A program made the position numbers and the translations under genes. The notes under the pieces were generated by a model. The model had not been told where the DNA came from and searched no databases. It was given only the letters and a program-made list of their open reading frames with translations. From Microstegium vimineum (lineage: Eukaryota; Streptophyta; Magnoliopsida; Poales; Poaceae): 64,000 nucleotides of DNA. The DNA lies in the NCBI GenBank assembly GCA_022036555.1, contig CM039126.1:4158213-4222212 (forward strand), in the 5' to 3' direction. Positions within the stretch are counted from its first letter, which is position 1, and the number at the start of each line of letters is the position of its first letter. This document shows, in pieces, positions 26,025 through 37,700 of the stretch.

Positions 26025-27620
26025 TGAAGGACCGAGAACGACGACCATAGGGGGGGTGAATGGGAGCCAAATAAAATTCAACTCAAAGACTTGGCCCTTG
26101 TCCCAAAATCACACCCAAAACTTGACCTCGGAAGAACCGATTCGCACACGACTTAACAAGTAGGTGGACACCTTAGGAAGACCCCTAAAGGTGCAGCGGA
26201 GCGGTCGGAGAAGATGGAGAACGATCGAAGCCACGAACTCAAAACCGATACACCGAGAGCGGTACTCTCAACCTCTAGAGAGAAGAGGCAAGAGCACACC
26301 CAAAAATACTTATGAGAACTGGTCTCAAAAGTACCTAATCATGTTCCTTACGTGAATATGAATCCAACGCAACAAACGGAACTTGATTCGGAGTTCGGAC
26401 GAGAGAGAAACGAGCACAGGACTACTTCAGTCAGTGACCACAGGACCATGCAGAGTGGTCCGGTGGTATGGTCCGACGGTACCACAGGACCAATGCAAGT
26501 GGTCCGGTGGTATGGTCCGGTGCTAAGTGTTTCTCTGCATATTTTTGGCCAGACCACAGGACCACTCGCTATGGTCTGGTGCTATGGTCCGGTGGGTGGT
26601 CCGGAGGGTAGTCCGACGGAAAAAATCAGCCACACAGGGAGCACCCGAGCTCCGGACAAGTAGTCCGACGGTACCACAGGACTATGCAGAGTGGTCCGGT
26701 GGTATGGTCCGGTGCTAGGGGTTGTTCTGCTGGAATTCGGGCAGACCACCAGACCAATGGGCTATGGTCCGGAGCCTGTGCAAAGTGGTCCGACGCTCAC
26801 GAACAAAGAGCAGTAAACCCGCGAAAATCGATTTCACTCCGCCAAATCTTCTCAAAACTCAACTAAATGAACTCCAACTACAACCAAACTTTGTAGACAT
26901 GATCCTTGTACATTTGGGGAGCTATCCCGAAGAGATCATCGCTCAATTTGGTGAGATTTAAAGAGAAACGAGGATTTGGGGGAAAAGGGGGCAAGAACGA
27001 AGAACACCGCAAAGAAATCACCCGATCTACGCACTCGTGAGGTTTGAGGGGAAATCCTTCGGTGCAAAGATGCTCCTCACGAATACGAACAACTTGGTTC
27101 AAACGGATTTCCAAGAGCTACTCCCTACAAAGAGAAATCATCTCGGGAAAAAGAGGGAGCAAAAGCAAAACGCGAAGAACACAAGCAAAACGGGGACACG
27201 ATCAAGAAATCGAAGCCACCATGGCTTACGGAGGTTACGGCCTCCGATTCCTCGCAACAAACTCAAGTTCTTACAGAAGTTGGTGAAATCAACCTAGGGA
27301 TCTCATGAAAGAGAGAGAGAGAGTTGGGACAGATGATTAGGGTTCAAGAGATAGGATGAGAATACCCCTTCATCCTCTATTTATTAGAGGCTTTGGCTAT
27401 TTCCCAAAGACCCACCTAGATACAATGAGTGAACTACCTAGCCTAAGCATTGCAGTCCAAGCTCTGGTAAATATCTCCCTCGATTTGAATGGACGGCCCT
27501 GCTTCCTGCCAGGAGTTGCCGTCGCCTCGACGCAACCTCCAGGATTCCGCCACGTGTCATCCCCGCTTCCTCGGAAGCTCCGCCCGGGTTTTAAGCCCAC
27601 TATAGCCTTTTAAGGCACGA
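26025..27620 (-). repeat. 5' LTR of the Copia element, outer border approximate
   Basis: On the - strand the LTR ends ...GGTCCTTCA next to the primer-binding site. About 26430-26810 holds many copies of words such as GGTCCGGTGGTATGGTCCG and ACCACAGGACCA. A TATA-like CTAATAAATAGAGG lies near 27380 on the - strand. The outer TG border could not be fixed; sequence character changes from GC-rich to AT-rich near 27620. Confidence 0.65.
26430..26810. repeat. Cluster of GTCCG-containing repeats in the Copia LTR
   Basis: Imperfect tandem words built from TGGTCCGGTGGTATGGTCCG and accacaggaccatgcagag recur about six to eight times. The clustering in an LTR suggests repeated regulatory words; unproven. 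Confidence 0.7.
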
Positions 27621-28912
27621 TACCACTATTTATGTTTCATGTACAATTTAGCCGCTATATTCCGCTATAGTCTGATATAAGTCTGCTATTAGCTGATTTA
27701 GAGATATAACAGTAAAAGTCTTAGCGCGTTTTTTAAAGTCACATGGAAATGGGCTAGTTAGACTAGTCTATACGCGTTGGTAACTTTCGATCCTGGACTG
27801 GAGAGCAGCCACATTCGCGAGAATAAGTGCGCGAGAGCAGTCGTCATCACATCGACCATCTAGCTATCAACTTGAAGACGAAGCATCTTTTTTTTTTTTT
27901 GAAACTGAAGATGAAGCAGATACTGGCGGCGTCGAAGTGTTCACACCAACCTGCCAACAGAAAAAGACCCAGTAAAATGTTGAAGGTTTCACTTTCACCC
28001 TTTTTTTCTTTTCCATTACTTGAGCGCGCGAATAGTTTTCACCCTCTTCCAGCTGATTGAGCATAAAGTTACATCAGCTACCCTTTCAAAAAAAAATTAA
28101 ATTAAGGATTTACATTAGTCGTACATGTCATTCGCCATATATAGGCTAGGACGACTATACATGGAGGGGCAGGTGTAACAACAATTGTCATACACTCTTG
28201 AATGGAAGAGGAAGGGGGAAAAGGTGATAATGCATCTACTATCTAGCTTATTGCATATGGCCTATGCTAAAATATAAATGAATTGCATACATGTCAACTT
28301 AATCTTTTGGATTGAACTGGTTGATGCATATAACTAGATCTCAAGTTTGAATCTTGATTAGTGTAATTAAAATAAAATATTTATTATTCGCTCCTATTCT
28401 ATGTTTGAGGTTCGAGAGACTTAAGCTTTGGGTTTTGAGTTTAACTGGCTAATGCATGCAACTCAATAGCTTATCAATAGCTTGTAGGTAGTATGTGTTA
28501 AAGCATATTGATAACAAGGCCTGTCTTAGATCAATACTTCGCATTGTTATTGGACTTGTTGTAACTAGCTAGTCCCTAAATTATAATTATTTTAAAAGTA
28601 TTGTTATAAATCAAACCTATGTTGATTTGATCAAGTTTATAGAAAAATGCATCAACAATTGTGGCATCAAATTAGTTTGATTAGAGTAGAGATACTCTAT
28701 GAAAAAAATGGTTAGTGTAATTATTTGTTTTTAGCTACGAAGGGATGCGGGTCTGTTTGTCGAGGACCCGCAGGATATAAATATATGTGTTTCTACAAAA
28801 AAAAAACAAGTTAAAAGTAGACAAGTTTAATTTATGACAAAATCAAAATAATTTTTATAATTTGTAATGGAGGCGGGTGGGAGCAGCAATAATGCTTATA
28901 CATTAGTGCCTC
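27621..28912. other. AT-rich intergenic sequence, no gene seen
   Basis: No convincing ORF. Near 28310-28470 are short segments resembling degenerate tRNA-like box B words (CAAGTTTGAATCTTG, GAGGTTCGAGAGAC), possibly decayed SINE sequence. Near 28740-28808 GC-rich words run into an A tract. None could be assigned. Confidence 0.5.
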
Positions 28913-29195
28913 ACTGCCTCTGTTCCAAAAAGATGTAATTGCGAAACTGAACCGGTCAAAGCTAACTTATCTTTAATCAATTTTATACTAATTTAATGAT
29001 ACTTATTTTAGTATTAGTATTAATATTTATGTCTATAAATAATTGTATAATAAAAATAAATTTTAAAGCTAATTTAATGATACTTATTTTATATCACGAC
29101 GGTTAGTATTTTTTATATAAATTTAGTTAAAGTTCAAACTGTTTGAATTTTCGAAAAAATAAGAATTACATTCTTTTAGGGATGAAGCGAGTAGA
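28913..29195. mobile_element. Stowaway-like MITE, about 280 bp
   Basis: The left end CTGCCTCTGTTCCAAAAAGA and the reverse complement of the right end (CTACTCGCTTCATCCCTAAA) both resemble the Stowaway end CTCCCTCCGTCCCAAAA. Each is followed by ATGTAATT towards the inside. The AT-rich interior has internal similarity (TAATTTAATGATACTTATTTTA occurs twice in part). Mariner-type enzymes mobilise these in trans. Confidence 0.7.
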
Positions 29196-30831
29196 GGAGT
29201 GAGTTCAAAGAGACTCCAAATCCATTTGCCTTCCTTAACAACATGGAGGAAGGTAAACCTAGGTGACGAGCTGAACTACGTGATAAATCATGTATCCAAC
29301 TTTTGCATTTCTTAGGTTGTCTTGGGTGATGAGGGTCGTCGTTCTTTTTTTTTCTTATTCCTATATTTATTTCAGATCACTCACTACTAGTTTTTTTTTA
29401 ATCTATATGTTACTAGGGATCTTTTTATGTCAAATAATTAATTCATTTCTCTTAATAAAAAAATCGGCTATATCCCCAGTCGCGCGAAAGATACGTAGAC
29501 TATGCAGGGTACCTCTCAGTGACTCGCTCTCATATAGACGTATATAGTACTACCAGTCAAAGTCATAAAAAACTACTTAAGCGATGACTCGAAGTTAGTC
29601 GTCTGCGCTAGTGACTCCTTTAAGGTCAAGTCTCCTACGTCTAGAACACCGTAACAGCCTACGGCTCGACGCCTTTATAAGTGTCTAACTACAAATAATA
29701 ACATATTGTAACCTAGAATCAGCTGTCGTATCGGTGGATATAACATCAATAAAGAGAAGGCAACGCACGCACGGTGCAAAACTCTACATGACTTCTTCAC
29801 CATTATATCCAGGTAACTTGTAAGACTGCCTTGCTTCTCCCTCCAACTCCAATCGAGAAACACACTACTACTGCTGTGTTTGTGGATTGTAGGATTCTCA
29901 AAGGATTTTTAAAGAAATCAGCTTTCCTATGGTTTTGACTCCTGTAGTAGTGTTTGGAACAAAGGATTGCTTCGTTCCTTTCCATAGGAAAGGTTCCTGC
30001 ACCTGCCCGTTTTGGAGCAAACAAAAACTCCACTACAATCTCTTTTTTGTTTTTCCTTTGCGAAGTCCATGAAAAATCTCAGGCTGGCCAGAGGCTCATC
30101 ACATTCTTGTCATATCGGATACACAAACTATAGTATTTAAAGAGATCAATGTTGATCTATGGGCAGTTGTTGAGAATGGGCCCACAATTTATATTCCTGT
30201 GTGTTCCAAATACCTACTTCCAATGAAATTCCTATGTTCTTGCATTTCCCTTTTTGTCATTGTATTCTATTTTCTTTCAATCCTATGCTTTCTATTTCTT
30301 CGTTCCAAACACGCCCAACGGTTGTTTTGAGTTTTCATGTCATAACCTTGATTAGATTTATAAAAGTACGTGTAACATTTGTATCTCTAAATAAATTTAT
30401 TTAAAAATTAGATTTAAAAATATATCTAATGATATCAATTATATATCAATATTAATATTTTTTTATATAAAATTAATCAAAGTTATTTCTCGATAAGTGA
30501 GAGAGATATTTAAAGACGAATAGAGCAAGTAATAATAGAACAAATTATTACTGTCGGTTCAAGTTTCAATAATCTCAGGAATGAAATATTTTAGTTTCCT
30601 GTGAACAATTTCTACATGTTTCCATATCGGTTCTTACATCATTATTTAAATATATATTTTCATTAAGTCAGTCTCAGTGTAAGGTTTCACTACTTAGTTT
30701 TCAAGATGTGAAACTTAATATAAAAACAGGTCTCTCTTAGTGTATAGTTTCATTGTATAACTTTATAGAGCAATTTTAGCCTGGGTCTCATCGGTGTCTT
30801 TTTCTCTTCCCTTTCTTCCTCGCACTGGCAA
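29196..30831. other. Intergenic sequence with probable DNA-transposon remnants
   Basis: No supported gene. GTGTTTGGAACAAAG near 29950 and CTTCGTTCCAAACACG near 30303-30318 form inverted ends of a remnant of about 370 bp. The stretch 30360-30530 is AT-rich and MITE-like. ORFs here are short and show no domain. Confidence 0.45.
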
Positions 30832-31003
30832 GACTCTCTTTACCTATGCGATGGTAGCAGCGGAGTCCGCGCGCTATGGAGCTCGCGCTCGCGCCTCTAG
30901 CCGGTGTAACCTTCCCCGACTCTCTTTACCTATGCGACGGTAGCAGCGGAGTCCGCGCGCTATGGAGCTCGCGCTCGCGCCTCTAGCCGGTGTAACCTTC
31001 CCT
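30832..31003. repeat. 86-bp tandem duplication
   Basis: Two adjacent copies (30832-30917 and 30918-31003) starting GACTCTCTTTACCTATGCGA; I see one difference (ATGG against ACGG). It contains GCGCGCTATGGAGCTCGCGC. Near identity implies recent origin. Confidence 0.9.
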
Positions 31004-31062
31004 TCCTGTGCACGCTTCCTCTCTGGCTGGCAGAGCTCGCCCGTAGCCCACGCCTGCAGCAC

Positions 31063-31557
31063 CACTAGTAGAAAAAATAGGCTTTAGTTCCGGTTGGGAA
31101 GGCCTTTAGTACTGGTTTCCGTCCGAGACTAATTTTCTGCGACTAAAGAGTGTTATACTTTACGCCCTTCTAGTTAAAAATAAATAAAGTTTGCCACACT
31201 GCGATCCGCGAGATTCGAACTCAAGATCTCATGTACTACCTCGTGTGTAGCTTACCACCCCAACTACGCAACACATCTAACAATAGTTGAGACTCTTTCC
31301 TTTTGAACCCACTTATCGAGAGACCTTTAGTTCCCGGGATTAAAGGTACCACTTAAGATCTTGGAACTAATACCTTTAGTCCCAGACCCTTTAGTCCCGG
31401 TTAGTGTTGCCAACCGGGACCGGAGGTCATTCGAAATCTATAAAACTTGGAACCGGGACTAAAGGTCTCATTAGTGCACCTTCCCTTCCCCGCCGTTTTC
31501 ATCTTTGAGACTAAAGATAAATTTCGATATAGACCAAAAGCCTGTTCTGTAGTAGTG
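31063..31557. mobile_element. Non-autonomous CACTA element upstream of the WAK gene (495 bp)
   Basis: Left end CACTAGTAGAAAAAATAGGC; the right end in reverse complement is CACTACTACAGAACAGGC. Flanked by CAC at 31060-31062 and 31558-31560, the 3-bp duplication typical of CACTA elements. Inside are several CTTTAGT(C/T)CCGG words, in both orientations, as in common grass CACTA derivatives. No transposase. A possible alternative right end lies at 31476, also followed by CAC. Confidence 0.8.
31201..31275 (-). other. tRNA-like segment inside the CACTA element
   Basis: On the - strand GTAGTTGGGGTGGTAAGC resembles a D arm with box A, and GAGTTCGAATCTC at 31208-31220 is a T arm with box B. Acceptor pairing is poor and no anticodon arm is convincing, so I do not call a tRNA gene. 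Confidence 0.4.
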
Positions 31558-31711
31558 CACCTTCCCTTCCCCGCCGTTTTCACCTCTGAGAGCTCGCCGG
31601 TGGAGCCCGCGCGTGGCCGTCGCCGTAGAACCCATGGTGCTAGAGCCCACAGTGCTAAGGGCACGTACAACACTTATGTCTGCTTTCTCATGCATAAGAC
31701 TTGGTCCATAT

Positions 31712-34700
31712 ATGCTTACAGGTAAGAAGAAATTGCTGCTAGTTGTAGCAGCTACACTGCTGATCTTGCAACAAACTACCGCAACTGATGGGGCTGGTAA
31801 CAGCAGCCTAGCAAAAAAAGGTTGCCGAGACAAATGTGGCAACGTGAGCATCCCCTATCCGTTCGGCATCGGGAAAGCAGGCTGCTTCTTGGAAGGCTTT
31901 AAAGTCGACTGCAGCTCAGATAATAATGTCCCCGTCTTAAAGTCTACAGGCACACGACTATATGAAATCAATTTAACCTCTGGCGAGGCTCGCGTTCAGA
32001 GTCACATATCACGTGTCTGCAATAGTAAGAAGTCGGATTTTTCGGATGGTAAACTCCTTCCTGTTGGCCGTTCTTTCGTGGTTTCCAGAAACAGGAACAA
32101 ATTCACGGCAATTGGCTGTTCTACCATTGCACTTATCGCAGGGGAGATAGAGACACCCATTATGAAAGATGGAGCGGATAACAGAAAAGCGGGAGCGACT
32201 AGCACAGATGTGCATGTGTTCTACGGTGTCAGTGCATGTGGATCATTCTGCGGAGAGGACAGCGTCCTCGATAGCACGGATTGTCCTGGCAGAGGTTGTT
32301 GTGAGTCTGCAATTCCAGGAAACCTGAAATCGTTCTTTCCCCAATTCTATAATTATAGTCTCATTACCTCAAAGAGTTCCAGTAGTGTTTGCAGCTACGC
32401 ATTCATTGCTGAGGCAAACTGGTTTCAATTTAAACCTTCCTATGTCAAATCAAAGGATCTTCAAGATCAGTTTGGATTATTCGGGCTTCCCTTGATTCTG
32501 GATTGGGTTGTTGGAAATGAAACCTGCGAATCCGCTTCAAAGATGGGATCATCATATCTATGCGCTGACGCAAACAGCGTGTGTGTTGATGATGTACCCA
32601 GTGGCCCAGGGTATCGCTGCAACTGCGATACAGGCTACGACGGAAATCCCTACCTGGCTGGAGGCTGTAAAGGTCAGCAACATCTCCATCTTCATATAAT
32701 CACTTTTGTCTCTCTGTATACTGCTTCTATTCACTTCTTTATAATAACGTGAATCCGCTCACCTGTATACGTACTGTATTGGATCGGACAGACATCAATG
32801 AGTGTGATTTCCCATCCAAGTATCCTTGCATTAATGGTACCTGCACCAACACCATTGGTAGCTACGAATGTTCCTGCCCACCGGGAACTCAAAGCAAGGA
32901 CCCCAAGAACGCACCCTGCACTCCAATTCCTGACAATAACCAGCAGCCTCAAGTGAAGGTGGTCATAGGTATACTCTGCACACTATATATCTCTACACAC
33001 TATGCCTAATATGTTGCAACATGCCTATTAAAATGAGCTAGATATTTTTGTTAGATGTAATTGGGCTTGGATCCAGCCTTAAATTAAATAGATTCTAATT
33101 TCTAAAGCCCGTAACAAATGGTAATGCAATAAAGTATTTATTCTATATATAAATAAATTGATAGGTGGCTATTCTGTACAAAAGTTGAACATTTAAGATT
33201 CTGTTTAGTTGGATTGTGACTTTTACAAAAGCTGTTGTGAGTTGTGACTTTTGCAAAAGCTGATCTAGAAAAGTTGTCGTGGAATAGTTAAAAACTCGTT
33301 TGGTTGAATAGCTATAGCTTTTGGAAAAACTTCCCTCACTTACCAGTGGGCCCCATATATCATAGAAAGAAAGCGTGCATCTTCTTCTTGCCGCACAAAT
33401 GTGAGGAGGAAAGCGGGGGCAAGGCGACGAGGTTCGCCGGAGAGGGAGGCCGGGCCACGGGGTGAAGGGTGGTGGCGCATGGTGGACCTGCTCGCGGCGC
33501 CGGACCTTCTCACCCACGGTTACGGCGGACTGCTCGCACTGACGCCCACAAGGCCGTGCTCGCCGGAGCTGGGACGGGGGCAAGGGGATTCCCACAAGGC
33601 CATGCTCGTAGGAGCCGGGGATGGGGCAGGGCCACGCCCGTGATCGCCAGAGCCGGGGAAGGGGCAGGGCCTAGCCCGCGTCGTGCTTGCCGGAGCCGAG
33701 GAAGGGGCAGGGTCGCGCCTGTGCTCGCCGGAGCCTGGGACGGGGCTGGGCCGCGCCCGCGCCAGTGCTCGCTGGAGCCTGGGAAGGGGCAGGGCGCAGG
33801 GAGGCGTGGCTCACCGGCGCCACTGTGCAGGTAAGCGGCGCGTAGGGGATGGGGCGCGGGCTCGCCGGGCACGGGCGGGCACTCGCCGGGAAGGGAGCTC
33901 ACGTCGGGGAAGGAGGCACTAGGGAGGGAGGAAAGTGAAGCCTCGGACGGGAAAAAATTATAAAAAGAAATCGGTACGCAACATATAATGTGGTAGGTGG
34001 ATAATTTTTTTTTTTACCTAAAAGCAAGTAAAAGCAAGGCGAGAGATACTTTTAGATTTGTACTAAAGAAAAAACTCTTTTTGGGAGAAATCACATATGA
34101 TTTTTGAGCCCTTTGACTGGCTTTTGATTTTTAAAAAAACAAAAGTAGGCTGAAAGTCCAACCAAAGGGGGCCTTAAGTTAGGTGAAACGCGTGAATCTG
34201 CACATATGTTATAAAGTGATGTGCCTTAGGTGACCAGGTGAAAGAATCAATATTCCTAAGAGGGGATCGGGGTGAATTAGACTTATTTAAATTTCTAAGC
34301 AAGAATTAAAACCTAAGCAATTGCCAATTAACCCCCTAGTGCCTACGTGTGTGATTCTAGCTAAACAAGTAACTAGATGATCAAGTAAAGCTCGACACCC
34401 TATGCAATTCTAGTCAAGCATGATGTAAAGCAAGTAATTGTAATGTAAATAATGCTTGAAAGTAATTGAAAGTACAGAGAAGGAGAAGGGTGAGAGAAAG
34501 GTTGACACAGCGACGTTTTGTTGAGGTATCGAGGAGTCGACACTCCCCCCTAGTCCTCGTTGGAGCACCCGCGCAAGGGTATCGCTCCCCCTTAGTCCGC
34601 GCAAGGACTAAGTGCTCTCTACAGGCTAATTATTCGCTGCTCCGGCTCGGTGAATCGCCCACAACCGATCACAATCGAACTTGGGTCATCCAGCAAGAAC

Positions 34701-37700
34701 GACTCTGGATAATCACCAAGCTTCACACCGCCAAGCCGTCTAGGTGATATCGATCACCAAGAGTAACAAGCACTATCACTACGTCAAAAACGATTTTGCG
34801 CAATGTTGCCAAAAAGCACTCCGTGACGGACAGTTGTTTTGCCCGCTGCGGAAAATTTCATGTTTTCCCGTGGCGGTCTTTTTTTATTTACCGTGGCGGG
34901 CATTTTTGTCCGCTGCAGTAAATTGATTTTCCACAGCGGGCGCATTAAGACGTCCGCAGCGGGCACATCCTATAAGGCCAGCTACGGTTAAGGTCGAGGC
35001 CCATTAGGCCCAGGGCGAGGCCCGATAGCTGCACCACGTATAAAAACAGGACTTAGGGTTTCCTCCCCCAACCAGCCCTCTCTCTCCCAGCCCCTCCCTC
35101 TGCGCAACTGTCTCTCTCCCAGCCCCTCTCTCTCTCTCTTCTTCCACGAGCTAGCACAGAAGCCCCTCCCCCCCCCCTCTCTCTCTTCTTCCACAGCGGC
35201 GGCGGCGCGGGGCGGCGCGGTGCGCTCGGCAGCGCGGGCCGGCGCGGCGCGGTTTGCAGCGTGGCGCAGCGACGCTCGGAGCAAGGGGCCGCGGGGCCGC
35301 GCGGAGCGTGTGGCGGCACTCGGCGCGTGGCTGCGGCGGCGCGCGGTGCGCTCGGCAGTGCGGGGCGGCGCTCAGAGCAAGGGGCTGCGACGGCGCGTGG
35401 CGCGGGGTTGCGGGGGCACTCGGAGCGCTGGGCCGCGGCGGCGCGCTCGGCAGTGCGGGGCGGCGCTCAGAGCAAGGGGCCGCGGGGCTGCGGTGGCACT
35501 CGGAGCGCTAGGCCGCGACGGCGCGCGGAGTGCGGACGGCGCGAGGCCACGGCGGCGGCGCGGGTTCGTGGGGCGCGCGGCGGCACGCGGCGTGGGCCCG
35601 TTGATGGGCTCGGCGACGCTAGGGTTTCGGTGACGTAGCCCATATGGGTTTTTCTTTTTTTTCGAAACTATTTACCGCAGCGGGCGTTCTAATGTGCCCG
35701 CTGCGATAAATCAAATTACTGCAGCGGGCAAACGCGTCCGCCGCGAGAAGGCCACGATTTACCGTGACCTTACCATCGCAGCGGACGCGTTTGCCCGCTG
35801 CAGAAAACTAATTTCGTCCGCTGTGGTTGTTCTTTTTTGTAGTAGTGTATCACTCACTTGACTAAGGCTAGCCTAATGAGTCAGTGGATGCACACTTGCT
35901 TACTCCTAAGCAACTAGTGAGGATGAACACATGGATTCTCAAATCTCTCTCTCACTAGGGCTCTTGCACTCCTTGAGTTCTCACGAGGGTTGTTCAGCTG
36001 ATGAAATGGGCAAAAGTGGTGGAAAGAAGGTGTGGGGGAAGTATAAATACTCCCCCAAAGCCATAGAGCCGTTACACCCAAGTTGCAGTTGTCTGCTTCA
36101 CTTCAGACGCTGTTGGTGTGTGTGGTCCAGACCAATTTGCACGCGTCCGGACCTCACAAACACATTGTTCTCTTTTCTGTTGCTAGGGCGCCCGGACGCA
36201 CACCATTGGTCCGGACCCTTGACTCCGGACAGCGTCCAGACTCTTCTGAGCTCTCTGTTTCTCTTTGAGTTGTGTCCAAACACACGCCAATAGTCCGGAC
36301 CCTGTACTCTAGATAGCGTCCGAAGCCTTTGGAGCTCTCTATAACCTCTCTGTGTAGGTCCGGACGTAACGCATTAGTCCAGACCCTACACTCCGGACAA
36401 TGTCCGGACTGCTTTTCACTCTCTGAAACCTCTCTGCATAGGTCCGGACTCAACACATTGGTCTGGACCCTCCAGCGTCCGAAGGTGCTGACTCTGTCAA
36501 ACCAAACCCTAGAGGTCCGGACACATCCCAATTGGTTCGGACCCTCAGGGACACAAGCGTCCGGAGCTCATCTGAGGTCCTAAACTTCATCGGATTTGCA
36601 CACTTAAAAAATAGAAGTTGCTCACCATCATCTAAGGGTTGTTCTAAAGCTGTCTAGTGCTAGTTTTGACAAGTGTGCACCACACCTAACCAATTAGTCT
36701 CTCCTAGGTTAAGCTACTAGATAGTACCCCCCCCCCTTAATAGTACGGCCAAAGGTAAAACAAAGACGCTAAACTACTCTAAGTGTCTCTCAACGCCAAA
36801 CCACACTTAGTCCTAGTCTAATTTTCAACCTTCTCGCCCATCCTTTGAAAACCAAAACGATTCCATTAAGGGGCATGAATACCATTGATCGCCCAATCAA
36901 TTCTCCATTACCATGACCTAACTTTATTATTGCCTTTGCAAAACACACGTTAGTCATAGTAATCTTGCATTGTCGTAATCACCGAAACTCAACGGGCCTA
37001 GATGCTTTCACCAGGTCATGACATTAGTGGTGCATTGCCAACGAATGTTTTGTAGCTCCAAACTCAGAATGAGATCGGTAGGAATGAGGGACGACTGACT
37101 GGGGGATGGAAGAGGAGTGGAGACGAACAAAATAGAGAAGTGGGGACTGCCTGACCAGCATGAACAGGCGTGCTTGTGCGGTTAGGCTATAACATTAATC
37201 GTGTGACACAAAAAAATGTTTTGCAGCTCTAAAATCAAAGCGATAAGGTGTTAGAGTGCGCAACGGAATTTGACCCAGCTCGCTATACCCATGAGCCAGC
37301 GCCCTTCGGGCCCAGGTCTACCGGAGCCCACAACATATTCTAGTCTTGGGCCTAACTCAACCCAAAAGACTAGCCTGATAGGTGAGGATTGCCTATGCCT
37401 TATATGTTGTGCCCCCCACCATCAATTACCGATGTGGGACTAAACCCAACAATCTCCTCCGTCACACACCCAACATAAGGGATGAGAGTAAGGACAATGT
37501 CCGATGGACAGAAGATTGAGGAGCTAGAAATGAATGGCGGGGCAGCGGGGAACGAGACCAGGGACAGAAGAGGAGTGAGAGACGAACGACAGAGGAGAGG
37601 GGTGAAGACTGATGGACAGAAGAGGAGTGAGGGGGTGAATGATGGGAGAGTGGGGAAGGAGACTGTGGGTAAAAGAGTAGTGAGGACGAACGACAGAGGA

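Noticed and set aside
31201..31275. Functional tRNA gene
   Set aside because: The acceptor stem does not pair and no clear anticodon arm is present; kept only as tRNA-like.
33401..33922. GC-rich ORFs in the WAK intron
   Set aside because: Composition-driven frames over an imperfect tandem repeat inside an intron.
35220..35638. Ala/Arg/Gly-rich ORFs inside the CACTA element
   Set aside because: Overlapping frames of similar length exist in several phases of a GC-rich repeat; no domain.
37400..37460. Cassandra-type TRIM (word GATGTGGGACTAAACCCAACA)
   Set aside because: No 5S rRNA-like sequence or paired LTRs are visible nearby; the word alone is not enough.
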